Assembly: GCF_018063565.1 (NCBI RefSeq)
Contig: NZ_JAGPBB010000026.1
Coordinates: forward strand, 1 to 45,707
DNA from: Rhodoferax sp.
GTDB lineage: Bacteria; Pseudomonadota; Gammaproteobacteria; Burkholderiales; Burkholderiaceae_C
DNA length: 45,707 bases
Reading direction: 5' to 3'
The translations under genes and the position numbers were made by a program. Within the stretch, counting starts at the first letter, position 1. Each line of letters opens with the position of its first letter. The notes beneath the pieces are model-generated. The model searched no databases. It was not told the DNA's origin and saw only the letters and a program-made list of their open reading frames with translations. Shown here piece by piece: positions 37,409-45,707 of this stretch.

Positions 37409-37606
37409 GTGATTCGCTTGGACAGCAACACTTTTTGGTTGGCCATGGGCTTGGTGCTGGTGGTAGAAGGCTTCATGCCCTTCGTCTCACCGGCAACCTG
37501 GCGGCGAACCTTCATGCAGATTTTGCAGTTGCACGACGGCCAGTTGCGCTTTTTCGGTCTGTGCAGTGTCTTGATCGGCTTGGCCATGGTCTGGTGGTTG
37601 TCCTGA
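37409..37606 (+). CDS. Small membrane protein, DUF2065 family
   Basis: A 65-residue protein with two hydrophobic segments (about 8-26, FWLAMGLVLVVEGFMPFVS, and 45-63, LRFFGLCSVLIGLAMVWWL), matching the DUF2065 family, whose function is unknown. I chose GTG 37409 over an upstream frame inside hflC because it gives the family length. Members are often found after hflC and before hisZ or purA, as here. A role with HflKC is only guilt by association. Confidence 0.8.
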   Translation: MIRLDSNTFWLAMGLVLVVEGFMPFVSPATWRRTFMQILQLHDGQLRFFGLCSVLIGLAMVWWLS

Positions 37607-37681
37607 GTCTCTCGTCGGTGTGGCTGAAGACGGGCTTTTGCCCGGTAAAATCACGGTTTTAACAGCCCTCTAAAAAATCTC

Positions 37682-38830
37682 ATGTCTGCTTGGGTCCTGC
37701 CGGATCACATTGCCGATGTCTTGCCGTCAGAGGCGCGGCACATCGAAGAGTTGCGTCGAGACCTGCTGGATACGGCACGTTGTTATGGCTATGAACTGGT
37801 CATGCCACCGTTGCTGGAGCATCTGGAGTCCCTGCTCACCGGTGCCGGTGTGGCGCTGGATTTACAGACCTTCAAACTGGTCGATCAACTTTCGGGGCGT
37901 ACCATGGGCTTGCGAGCGGACAGCACGCCGCAGGTCGCTCGTATCGATGCACATTTGCTCAACCGCAGCGGCGTCACCCGGCTGTGCTACTGCGGGCCGG
38001 TCTTGCACACTTTGCCCAACGCCCCTCATGCCAGCCGCGAACCCCTGCAACTGGGCGCTGAGATCTATGGTCACGCAGGATTGGAGGCCGACATCGAGAT
38101 TTTGCAGCTGGCATTGGACTGCCTGAAGGCCGCCCGGCTGCAGGCACCGAGTGTTGATCTGGCGGATGCCAGCTTGGTCAAGTCCTTGTTGTCGGCGGTT
38201 CCGCAAAGCGCTCGCCAGATGGCCCATCTTTACGCCGCGCTGGCGGCCAAAGACGGCCCGGAGATCAGGTTGTTGACGCGGGACATGCCCGTGGCGGTGC
38301 GTGAAGGTTTGCTGGCGCTGGTACAGCTGTACGGCGATGAGACGGTGCTATTTGAGGCTGAAAGGGTGCTCAAGCCTAATCCAGGCATGAACAATGCGCT
38401 GCAAAGATTGCAGCATATTGCGCGCCATTTGGCACCGGTCAAGATGACATTTGATCTGGCAGATCTGCGCGGTTACGACTATTACACGGGTGCGCGTTTT
38501 GCGATTTATGCACCCAACTGCAGTGGCGCATTGGCGCGCGGTGGTCGCTACGATGAGGTGGGTGCGGTGTTTGGTCGCAATCGCCCGGCGGCTGGTTTCA
38601 GTCTGGATCTCAAAACACTGGTGGCGGCCGTTTCGACTCGGCCCTTGCAGGAGGCCATTCGGGCGCCCTGGCGCGACGATGACGGCTTGAACCAAACCGT
38701 GGCGTCCTTGCGAGCAGCGGGTGAGATCGTTCTGCGTGTGATGCCAGGACACGACAGCGAGGTTGACGAGTTCACCTGCGACCGCGAACTTGTCGAAGTG
38801 GCTGGTCAATGGCTGGTACGAACACTCTGA
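37682..38830 (+). CDS. hisZ: ATP phosphoribosyltransferase regulatory subunit HisZ
   Basis: Histidyl-tRNA-synthetase-like protein that activates the short form of HisG in the first step of histidine synthesis. The 382-residue protein has the class II synthetase fold, with [15 protein letters not shown] in place of the synthetase motif, [10 protein letters not shown], and [14 protein letters not shown], but no C-terminal anticodon-binding domain. Its presence implies a short HisG elsewhere. ATG 37682 comes 75 bp after the DUF2065 gene and purA follows after 19 bp, a common pair. Confidence 0.95.
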   Translation: MSAWVLPDHIADVLPSEARHIEELRRDLLDTARCYGYELVMPPLLEHLESLLTGAGVALDLQTFKLVDQLSGRTMGLRADSTPQVARIDAHLLNRSGVTRLCYCGPVLHTLPNAPHASREPLQLGAEIYGHAGLEADIEILQLALDCLKAARLQAPSVDLADASLVKSLLSAVPQSARQMAHLYAALAAKDGPEIRLLTRDMPVAVREGLLALVQLYGDETVLFEAERVLKPNPGMNNALQRLQHIARHLAPVKMTFDLADLRGYDYYTGARFAIYAPNCSGALARGGRYDEVGAVFGRNRPAAGFSLDLKTLVAAVSTRPLQEAIRAPWRDDDGLNQTVASLRAAGEIVLRVMPGHDSEVDEFTCDRELVEVAGQWLVRTL

Positions 38831-38840
38831 TTTTTTATAG

Positions 38841-40226
<1,386 letters not shown>

Positions 40227-40250
40227 GCACTCCAGTTTCATTGGTGATGT

Positions 40251-40301
40251 AAAAAATTTGGCTTTAGCGCATATTCCTATTAGGTATCAAGCTATTTTTT
40301 T
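40251..40301 (+). repeat. Palindromic intergenic element, copy B, terminator-like
   Basis: TGGCTT (40259-40264) pairs with AAGCTA (40289-40294) and is followed directly by seven T (40295-40301), with an A6 run on the left. The inner part is less well paired than in copy A. CCTATTAGG at the centre is itself a palindrome. It sits 24 bp after purA and just before the phosphoribosyltransferase gene, whose ribosome binding site CAGGAG begins right after the T-run. It is probably a degenerate copy of the element at 18261-18310. Confidence 0.55.
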
Positions 40302-40314
40302 CAGGAGTTAATTC

Positions 40315-40839
40315 ATGTTGACAGAAGACGGCAAACACCTTTATGTGAGTTATGACGAATACAACAACCTGATCGAAAAACTCGCTATCAAGGTGTTTCA
40401 GTCAGGTTGGGAATTTGACACCATCCTGTGTCTGGCACGCGGGGGTATGCGTCCGGGGGACGTATTGTCGCGGGTGTTTGACAAGCCACTGGCCATCATG
40501 TCGACCAGTTCCTATCGGTCAGACGCCGGTACAGTCCAAGGCAAACTCGATATCGCGCACTACATCACCACGCCCAAAGGCGAAATCGCCGGTCGTGTGC
40601 TGCTGGTGGATGATCTGGCTGACTCCGGCCATACCCTGAATGTGGTGATCCAGCAACTGCGCACCAATTACAAACCGATTGTGGAACTGCGCAGCGCGGT
40701 GATCTGGACCAAGGCGATTTCAACCTTCACGCCGGACTACTGCGTCGATTACCTGCCAACCAACCCCTGGATTCATCAACCGTTTGAGAGCTACGACAGT
40801 ATGCGACCGGAGCAGTTGATCCAGAAGTGGAGTGTTTGA
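40315..40839 (+). CDS. Purine phosphoribosyltransferase-like protein
   Basis: A type I phosphoribosyltransferase-fold protein of 174 residues. The PRPP-binding loop is VLLVDDLADSGHTL at about 95-108, and CLARGGMRPGD (39-49) contributes to the pyrophosphate site. It probably salvages hypoxanthine, guanine or xanthine, which suits its place after purA, but the base specificity cannot be read here. Many such genes are annotated as xanthine or hypoxanthine phosphoribosyltransferase. ATG 40315 has CAGGAG at 40302-40307. Its end overlaps metC by eight bases. Confidence 0.88.
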   Translation: MLTEDGKHLYVSYDEYNNLIEKLAIKVFQSGWEFDTILCLARGGMRPGDVLSRVFDKPLAIMSTSSYRSDAGTVQGKLDIAHYITTPKGEIAGRVLLVDDLADSGHTLNVVIQQLRTNYKPIVELRSAVIWTKAISTFTPDYCVDYLPTNPWIHQPFESYDSMRPEQLIQKWSV

Positions 40840-42061
40840 CTTGACCGCACCCGAAACCCGGTCGCTGTCGACTGAGCTGATCCATCACGCTTACACGCCG
40901 CCGGCAGGCTTTGCCGCGCCGCAACCGATGGTGGCGAAGGCGTCTACCGTGTTCTTTCCGAGCGTGGCGGCGATGCGCCAGTTTGAATGGAAGGACAAGA
41001 GCGCCTACACCTATGGCCTGCACGGCACCCCCACCACCTACACCCTGGAGGAACGTCTGTGTACGCTCGAGGGTGGCGCGCAATGCCTGCTGGTCCCCAG
41101 CGGACTGGCGGCCATCGCCACCGTCTCCCTGGCGCTGCTGCGATCGGGTGACGAGGTGCTGCTGCCCGACAATGTGTATGGTCCGAGCAAGGCACTGGCC
41201 GAGGCCGAGTTGGCGCAATGGGGTATCAGCCACCGTTTTTATGACGCCATGCACCCACAGGATCTGGCCGCCAAGATCAGCCCCAGGACGCGGTTGGTCT
41301 GGCTCGAGGCAGCCGGTTCGGTAACGCTGGAGTTTCCGGATGTGTGTGAGCTGGTGCGCCTTTGCAAGGCCGCCGGTGTGTGCTGCGCTCTGGACAATAC
41401 CTGGGGCGCTGGCCTGGCGTTTCAACCTTTTGATTTGCATCCCGGCGCGCGCTCCCGGCTGGCGGTTGACATCAGCATCCATGCGCTGACCAAATACCCC
41501 AGCGGCGGTGGCGATGTGTTGATGGGCAGCATCATCACCACAAATCCCGACTTGCACATGCAGATCAAACTCTGCCACATGCGCCTGGGCATGGGGGTGG
41601 CGGCCAATGACGTCGAGGCGGTGCTGCGTGGCCTGCCCAGTTTGCCGCTGCGTTACCAGGCGCACGATGAGGCTGCCCGCGCATTGGCGCGCTGGAGCCT
41701 GACACGTTCCGAATTTACCCAAGTGTTGCATCCGGCTTTGCCGCAGTCGCCTGGTCATGTCCATTGGTCACGCATGTGCCACGATGGACCCGGTGCTGCA
41801 GCGGGTTTGTTCAGCGTGATTTTCAAGCGTGATTACAGTCAGGCCCAGGTGGACGCCTTCTGCGATGCGTTGAGCCTTTTTGAGATTGGCTACAGTTGGG
41901 GTGGCCCGTGTAGCCTGGTGATGCCTTACAACCTGGCGGCGATGCGTCCGGCCTGGCCAGCCCATTTGCAACCAGGGATCTTGGTACGGTTTTCAATTGG
42001 GCTTGAAGCGCTTCCCGATTTGCAGTCCGACCTGCAGCAGGGTCTGCGGGCGATGATTTGA
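40832..42061 (+). CDS. metC: Cystathionine beta-lyase (PLP enzyme)
   Basis: Pyridoxal-phosphate enzyme of the Cys/Met-metabolism family, 409 residues, expected to cleave cystathionine to homocysteine, ammonia and pyruvate. The PLP lysine is Lys221 in HALTKYPSGGGDVLMG; Asp188 in LDNTWGAGL contacts the ring nitrogen. YGLHGTPTTYTLEER matches beta-lyases of this group better than gamma-synthases, though related lyases cannot be excluded. The start is GTG 40832, inside the preceding gene. The next plus-strand gene is a tiny ORF 43 bp on. Confidence 0.92.
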   Translation: MFDLTAPETRSLSTELIHHAYTPPAGFAAPQPMVAKASTVFFPSVAAMRQFEWKDKSAYTYGLHGTPTTYTLEERLCTLEGGAQCLLVPSGLAAIATVSLALLRSGDEVLLPDNVYGPSKALAEAELAQWGISHRFYDAMHPQDLAAKISPRTRLVWLEAAGSVTLEFPDVCELVRLCKAAGVCCALDNTWGAGLAFQPFDLHPGARSRLAVDISIHALTKYPSGGGDVLMGSIITTNPDLHMQIKLCHMRLGMGVAANDVEAVLRGLPSLPLRYQAHDEAARALARWSLTRSEFTQVLHPALPQSPGHVHWSRMCHDGPGAAAGLFSVIFKRDYSQAQVDAFCDALSLFEIGYSWGGPCSLVMPYNLAAMRPAWPAHLQPGILVRFSIGLEALPDLQSDLQQGLRAMI

Positions 42062-42104
42062 CGGGTGCAGGTAAAATCTGTGCTTACAACCTCGAAAGAA
42101 CACA

Positions 42105-42272
42105 TTGGCAACACCAAACTACGGCTACGAAAAACGTCAGAAAGAACTGGCAAAGAAGAAGAAGAAGGAAGAAAAGCTGAAAGAAAAAGCACAGCGCAAG
42201 GTGGGTGAGTCCACACCGGGTCAGGAGTCTGGTGATTCTGGCGAGGGCAACACACCTGTAACAACAAACTGA
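42105..42272 (+). CDS. Small lysine-rich protein, 55 residues
   Basis: A short gene of 55 codons with a TTG start. It encodes MATPNYGYEKRQKELAKKKK followed by more Lys/Glu-rich helix and a Gly/Ser/Thr-rich tail ending VTTN. The first 35 residues are strongly basic and probably form one helix, which suits RNA or ribosome binding; that is inference. I recall very similar short proteins in Burkholderiales with the same NYGYEKRQKELAKKKK start, usually unnamed. A GAAAGAA stretch before the TTG may act as the ribosome binding site. It runs 52 bp into the 3' end of selU on the other strand. Confidence 0.75.
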   Translation: MATPNYGYEKRQKELAKKKKKEEKLKEKAQRKVGESTPGQESGDSGEGNTPVTTN

Positions 42273-43354
42273 CCCAGAGTGCATTGGTCGGCCAACTCTT
42301 CACCCTTGATCAATTGTGCCGCCAATTCTGCCATAGCGCTGGCTGAGCGATCGGTCGGTGCTATGGTTTTTGCATTTTTGAAGCACTCAAAATTGCGTTC
42401 GATCGACTGCGCGTACGCTGGGTCGTAGTGCGTTATCAGCAGTTCCCAAACCACCGCTGCCAATGCGCCCTGGCGTGCCAGTGCTTGCCAGGTCTGTACG
42501 ACAGCGCGTCCGCGCAGGGGTATCAGCACTTCGAGCCGATCGCATAAGGCGCCCGGGTCAGTGGAGAAGTAGGCATAGTCCTCCAGCAACAAGTCCACAC
42601 GTTGTTCATCTGACAACTGCATATTCAGGCAGGGGCTTTGCCGCATCGCGTGCATCAGGGGCAATGGCACAGCCACGTTGCCGACCTTTTTGCTCTCGCT
42701 CTCGACGTACACAGGCCGCTTGGGGTCAAACTGCCGCAAAGTGTTCCAGATCAAGGTGTCAAAACGCTTCTGACTGGGCTGTTCCAGGCCAGGCAGGGCA
42801 CCCAGCACCGAACTGCGATGCCGCGCCAGAGCCTCCAGATCGATCACTTGAGCCCCCTGTGCCGACAAAGCTTGCAGCAACCGCGTTTTGCCCGAGCCAG
42901 TCGGTCCACAGACCACCCGGAAATGGAGCGTCGGCACCAGGCGCTCAATGTCTTTGATCATGGCCGCCCGAAACGCTTTGTACCCCCCCTCCAGCTGGGT
43001 GACGCGAAATCCGATCTGACCCAGTATCAGCGCCAGCGCACCGCTGCGCTGCCCACCTCGCCAGCAGTAAGCCAGTGGACGCCAGTCACGCGGTTGCTCC
43101 AGTACATGGCGTTCTATATGCGTCGCAATGTTACGAGCTGCCAGCATGGCACCGCGTTTCCTTGCCTCAAAAGGATTGACCTGCTGATACAGAGTGCCAA
43201 TGTCGCGCCGCTGTTCGTTGTCCAGCGTAGGCCAGTTCACTGCGCCCGGGAGGTGATCCATTGCATACTCGGCCTCGCTGCGGGCATCGATCAGAGCATC
43301 AAAATCGGACATGCGGGTCAGCGCCTCGCCAGCATTGAGCACCGTCAGACTCAT
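42221..43354 (-). CDS. selU: tRNA 2-selenouridine synthase
   Basis: Replaces sulfur by selenium in the wobble 2-thiouridine of some tRNAs, through a geranylated intermediate; also called MnmH. From ATG 43354 it has 377 residues. The rhodanese domain (about 1-130) carries Cys97 in YCWRGGQRSGA, and the C-terminal part has a P-loop GPTGSGKT at 150-157. I chose ATG 43354 over a TTG at 43381 because it forms an ATGA overlap with the tesA stop. No selD is in the window, so selenophosphate must come from elsewhere. Confidence 0.94.
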   Translation of the reverse strand: MSLTVLNAGEALTRMSDFDALIDARSEAEYAMDHLPGAVNWPTLDNEQRRDIGTLYQQVNPFEARKRGAMLAARNIATHIERHVLEQPRDWRPLAYCWRGGQRSGALALILGQIGFRVTQLEGGYKAFRAAMIKDIERLVPTLHFRVVCGPTGSGKTRLLQALSAQGAQVIDLEALARHRSSVLGALPGLEQPSQKRFDTLIWNTLRQFDPKRPVYVESESKKVGNVAVPLPLMHAMRQSPCLNMQLSDEQRVDLLLEDYAYFSTDPGALCDRLEVLIPLRGRAVVQTWQALARQGALAAVVWELLITHYDPAYAQSIERNFECFKNAKTIAPTDRSASAMAELAAQLIKGEELADQCTLGQFVVTGVLPSPESPDS

Positions 43355-44034
43355 GGCAACATCCGAATCAGTGAGGGCCAAACATTGGCCAGCATTTGCG
43401 GTTGTGCTGCGGCCGTCGGGTGAATACGATCGGCCTGAAACCAGCGCTCGCTGTCTGGTACATCTGCAATGCCTTTCAGCAAGAATGGAACCAGACTGGC
43501 CTGATGAGCCTTGGCGGTCTGCGCGTACATGTCGGCAAAACGCCGGCTGTAATCTTTGCCGTAATTGGGCGGGATCTGGATACCTACCAGCAGCACTTTG
43601 GCACCGGCCTGGTGCCCGGCTTGCACCATGGCACCCAGATTGTCCTGTGTCATCCCCAAAGGCAAGCCACGCAGTGCGTCATTGCCTCCCAGTTCAATGA
43701 TCAGCAGTTTGGGACGGTGCTGTGCCAGCAGTGCGGGCAGTCGTGCGCGCCCCCCCGAAGTGGTGTCTCCGCTGATACTGGCGTTGACAACCTGTATGGC
43801 TGGTTTCTCGTTGGCCAGTTTCTGTTCCATCAAGGCTACCCAGCCGGTGCCACGAGCGAGGCCGTATTCGGCGCTGAGTGAGTCGCCAAGCACAAGAAGC
43901 GTGGTCACCGCCTGCGCTGGTTTTGTCGCTGGCGTTGCCGGTGCCGACACACTAATCCCCGTGGCGGTCAATGACGTTGCGAACACGATACAGTGGCGTC
44001 GATTCAATTTCACAAGATCCAAAGAAACATTCAT
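43351..44034 (-). CDS. tesA: GDSL-family esterase/lysophospholipase TesA
   Basis: Periplasmic SGNH hydrolase; TesA of E. coli is a thioesterase, protease and lysophospholipase. From ATG 44034 it has 227 residues with a signal-peptide-like start (basic near 9-14, hydrophobic to about 30). The catalytic residues are Ser52 in LVLGDSLSAEYGL, the block III motif GGNDALRG near 116-123, and Asp202/His205 in DRIHPTA. An ATG at 44046 is an alternative start. Its stop overlaps selU in ATGA, and its start overlaps that of the divergent ABC gene, as in the tesA-ybbA pair of E. coli. Confidence 0.92.
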   Translation of the reverse strand: MNVSLDLVKLNRRHCIVFATSLTATGISVSAPATPATKPAQAVTTLLVLGDSLSAEYGLARGTGWVALMEQKLANEKPAIQVVNASISGDTTSGGRARLPALLAQHRPKLLIIELGGNDALRGLPLGMTQDNLGAMVQAGHQAGAKVLLVGIQIPPNYGKDYSRRFADMYAQTAKAHQASLVPFLLKGIADVPDSERWFQADRIHPTAAAQPQMLANVWPSLIRMLP

Positions 44035-44734
44035 GTCAAGTTGCATTATCTCGGTTGAGCACATCAGCAAATCGGTCTCCGACGCCACCGGTACGCTCGA
44101 CATTTTGTGCGATATTGACTTTTCCCTGAAGCAGGGTGAAACCGCCGCCATTGTCGGTGCATCTGGCTCGGGAAAAAGCACGTTGCTGTCCATCATCGCT
44201 GGCCTCGATACCCCGACCCGAGGCACGGTGCGCTTGGCGGGCCAGGATTTGTTCGCCCTGGATGAAGACGCCCGGGCGGCGCTGCGTGCGCAGAAAGTCG
44301 GATTTGTCTTTCAGAGTTTTCAGTTGCTGGGTAATCTGACCGCCCTGGAAAACGTAATGTTGCCGCTTGAACTTGCCAATCGGCGTGATGCGCGGCAAGT
44401 TGCCACCGACATGCTGGCTCGGGTGGGGTTGGCTCAGCGGCTGCGACACTATCCCAAAGTGCTATCGGGTGGTGAGCAGCAGCGGGTTGCGCTGGCGCGC
44501 GCGTTTGTGGTGCAACCTGCCGTTTTGCTGGCCGATGAACCCACTGGCAGTCTTGATTTTGCTACTGGCGAGGCGGTCATGGCACTGATGCTTGCGCTGA
44601 ACCGGGAACTCGGCACCACCCTGGTGCTGGTCACCCACGACCGAACCATTGCACGCGGGTGCGAGCGCTGCATCACCATGGAGGCTGGACGTGTTGTGCC
44701 GTCAAATGTGCTCGTGGGCGGTGATGGCAACTAA
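44033..44734 (+). CDS. ybbA: ABC transporter ATP-binding protein, YbbA/LolD type
   Basis: Cytoplasmic ATPase of the MacB/LolD class, 233 residues, with Walker A GASGSGKST at 42-50, the Q-loop region VGFVFQSFQLLGNLTALENV, the signature LSGGEQQRVALARAF, Walker B VLLADEPTGSLD and H-loop LVTHDRT. Such ATPases serve permeases with a large periplasmic domain. In E. coli ybbA is divergent from tesA and followed by the permease ybbP. Here the next gene is a kinase on the other strand, so the permease is missing locally. The 3' end overlaps the kinase gene by 33 bases. Confidence 0.92.
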   Translation: MSSCIISVEHISKSVSDATGTLDILCDIDFSLKQGETAAIVGASGSGKSTLLSIIAGLDTPTRGTVRLAGQDLFALDEDARAALRAQKVGFVFQSFQLLGNLTALENVMLPLELANRRDARQVATDMLARVGLAQRLRHYPKVLSGGEQQRVALARAFVVQPAVLLADEPTGSLDFATGEAVMALMLALNRELGTTLVLVTHDRTIARGCERCITMEAGRVVPSNVLVGGDGN

Positions 44735-45707
44735 CACATCGGTGTAGGCGAGTTGCAGTGCCTTCAGTGCGTGCTGCGCACCAACCCAGTCGTTTTCAGC
44801 AGCGGCAGTTTCCAGGTCTGCGGTGATGTGCGACATCCTCTCGATGCCGATATTGCTGCAAGACCCGCGAAGCTCGTGTGCCTGCGCCAGCACCACATGC
44901 GAATCACATTGCGCAGTCGAGATCTCCAGTTTTTCTAACAGGTTATGAGCGGTAGTTTTGAAAAGCGCCAGCAGCTTGCTCAATACCTCCGGATCATCTC
45001 CAAAATAGTCGTCAAGCAAGACAAAGTCAATCACCTGGTCCTGCTGATGGCCCGATAACGTTGGGGGCGCAGCGGTTGGCGAGGCCGGCACGTCCAAATC
45101 CGGCGTGGCCTCGAGCATGGGTGCACCGACCCACTTCTGCAGCACCGCGCGCAATTCATCTGGCTTGACTGGTTTGCTCAGGTAATCATCCATGCCGACC
45201 GCCAGGCAACGATCACGGTCACCTTGCATCGCATTGGCGGTCATGGCGATGATGGGGATGTGCTGCTGGCTGACAGCCTCGCGCGATCGGATCATCGTTG
45301 TGGCTTCGAAGCCGTCAAGCACCGGCATCTGGCAGTCCATCAGGATGGCCGCGTAGCGCCGTGCCGGGTCATTGAGCATGGTCATCAGGGCGTCCACCGC
45401 CTGCTGACCGTTGTCGACAAGGTGCAACGCATAACCCAGTTTGTTGATCTGTAACTGCGCTACTTTCTGGTTGACGACATTGTCTTCTGCCAGCAGGATG
45501 ATCTGACGGTTGTGTTCCAGATTGTCCGGATTGGCCAGGTTTTCTGCTGGCGTGGCAACCTCAAGTGCTGCCGCATCAACGCGCAAGTCGGCAACCTCGC
45601 CGGCCAGGCTGTCAAACAGCTGTGACTGGCGTACTGGTTTCGACAGGCAAGCGGCAAATCCTGCCTCCAGTGCTTGCGAGCACAGGCTGCGCTGATCGCC
45701 ATGGGCG
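44702..45707 (-). CDS. Hybrid sensor histidine kinase, C-terminal part (partial)
   Basis: The frame stays open to the window edge, so the kinase core and sensor lie outside. Read from the edge, the visible part starts with the end of a first receiver domain (GFAACLSKPVRQSQLFDSL). A complete second receiver follows, with acidic pair in LLAEDNVVNQ, phospho-Asp in ILMDCQMPVLDG, Thr in AMTANA and Lys in LSKPVKPDEL. After a Pro/Ala linker comes a histidine-phosphotransfer domain with the probable phospho-His in AHELRGSCSNIG. The layout is that of BarA- or Lux-like phosphorelay kinases; the input signal is unknown. Confidence 0.92.
   Translation of the reverse strand, partial: AHGDQRSLCSQALEAGFAACLSKPVRQSQLFDSLAGEVADLRVDAAALEVATPAENLANPDNLEHNRQIILLAEDNVVNQKVAQLQINKLGYALHLVDNGQQAVDALMTMLNDPARRYAAILMDCQMPVLDGFEATTMIRSREAVSQQHIPIIAMTANAMQGDRDRCLAVGMDDYLSKPVKPDELRAVLQKWVGAPMLEATPDLDVPASPTAAPPTLSGHQQDQVIDFVLLDDYFGDDPEVLSKLLALFKTTAHNLLEKLEISTAQCDSHVVLAQAHELRGSCSNIGIERMSHITADLETAAAENDWVGAQHALKALQLAYTDVLVAITAHEHI

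Noticed and set aside
36679-37587. Minus-strand frame of 302 codons opposite hflC and the DUF2065 gene
   Set aside because: It spans two real genes on the other strand and has no plausible start signal or motif.
40727-41764. Minus-strand frame of 345 codons opposite metC
   Set aside because: It is fully covered by metC, has shadow-like composition and shows no family motif.

Overview
This window reads as chromosomal DNA of a betaproteobacterium of the order Burkholderiales, most likely a Comamonadaceae member related to Rhodoferax or Polaromonas. The evidence is the gene order (ndk-rlmN-pilW-rodZ-ispG-hisS-yfgM-bamB-der-hfq-hflX-hflK-hflC-hisZ-purA), the separate HisZ subunit, the moderately high GC and protein style. 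It also rests on two copies of a palindromic intergenic element that I recall from that family. This placement comes from memory of gene order and was not checked by any search. I see no rRNA, tRNA, CRISPR array, insertion sequence or prophage.

Left end (1-2273): an imperfect palindrome at the edge, then three leftward genes. These are a small protein with a ribbon-helix-helix-like pattern, a polyphosphate kinase 2, and an unknown 98-residue protein. A short regulatory region with two Pho-box-like repeat sets separates them from a complete phosphate module on the plus strand (2274-8848): pstS-pstC-pstA-pstB-phoU-phoB-phoR. It is tightly packed, with ATGA overlaps at pstC/pstA and phoU/phoB. 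Polyphosphate synthesis, phosphate uptake and Pho signalling are therefore adjacent and may share regulation.

Middle (8859-24328): an NlpC/P60 hydrolase (minus) and an isochorismatase-family hydrolase (plus), then propionyl-CoA synthetase prpE. The 2-oxoglutarate dehydrogenase genes sucA-sucB-lpdA follow, with structured spacers between them. Next come zapE, a small secreted coiled-coil protein, a PP2C phosphatase and bamD on the minus strand, then rluD, scpB and rluB.

Right half (24425-42061): about 17.6 kb of uninterrupted plus-strand genes for nucleotide metabolism (ndk, purA, a phosphoribosyltransferase), rRNA/tRNA and ribosome functions (rlmN, hisS, der, hflX), RNA regulation (hfq) and envelope functions (pilW, rodZ, yfgM, bamB, hflK, hflC). 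ispG (isoprenoids), hisZ (histidine) and metC (methionine) also lie here. Several genes overlap or nearly touch, so translational coupling is likely.

Right end (42105-45707): a 55-residue lysine-rich small protein, selU and tesA on the minus strand, a divergent YbbA/LolD-type ABC ATPase whose start codon physically overlaps that of tesA, and the C-terminal part of a hybrid histidine kinase that runs off the window. I found no clearly new multi-gene system. The items most worth following are the divergent Pho control region, the unlisted small gene, the long nested-stem spacer between sucB and lpdA, the two palindromic elements, and the shared start codon at tesA/ybbA.
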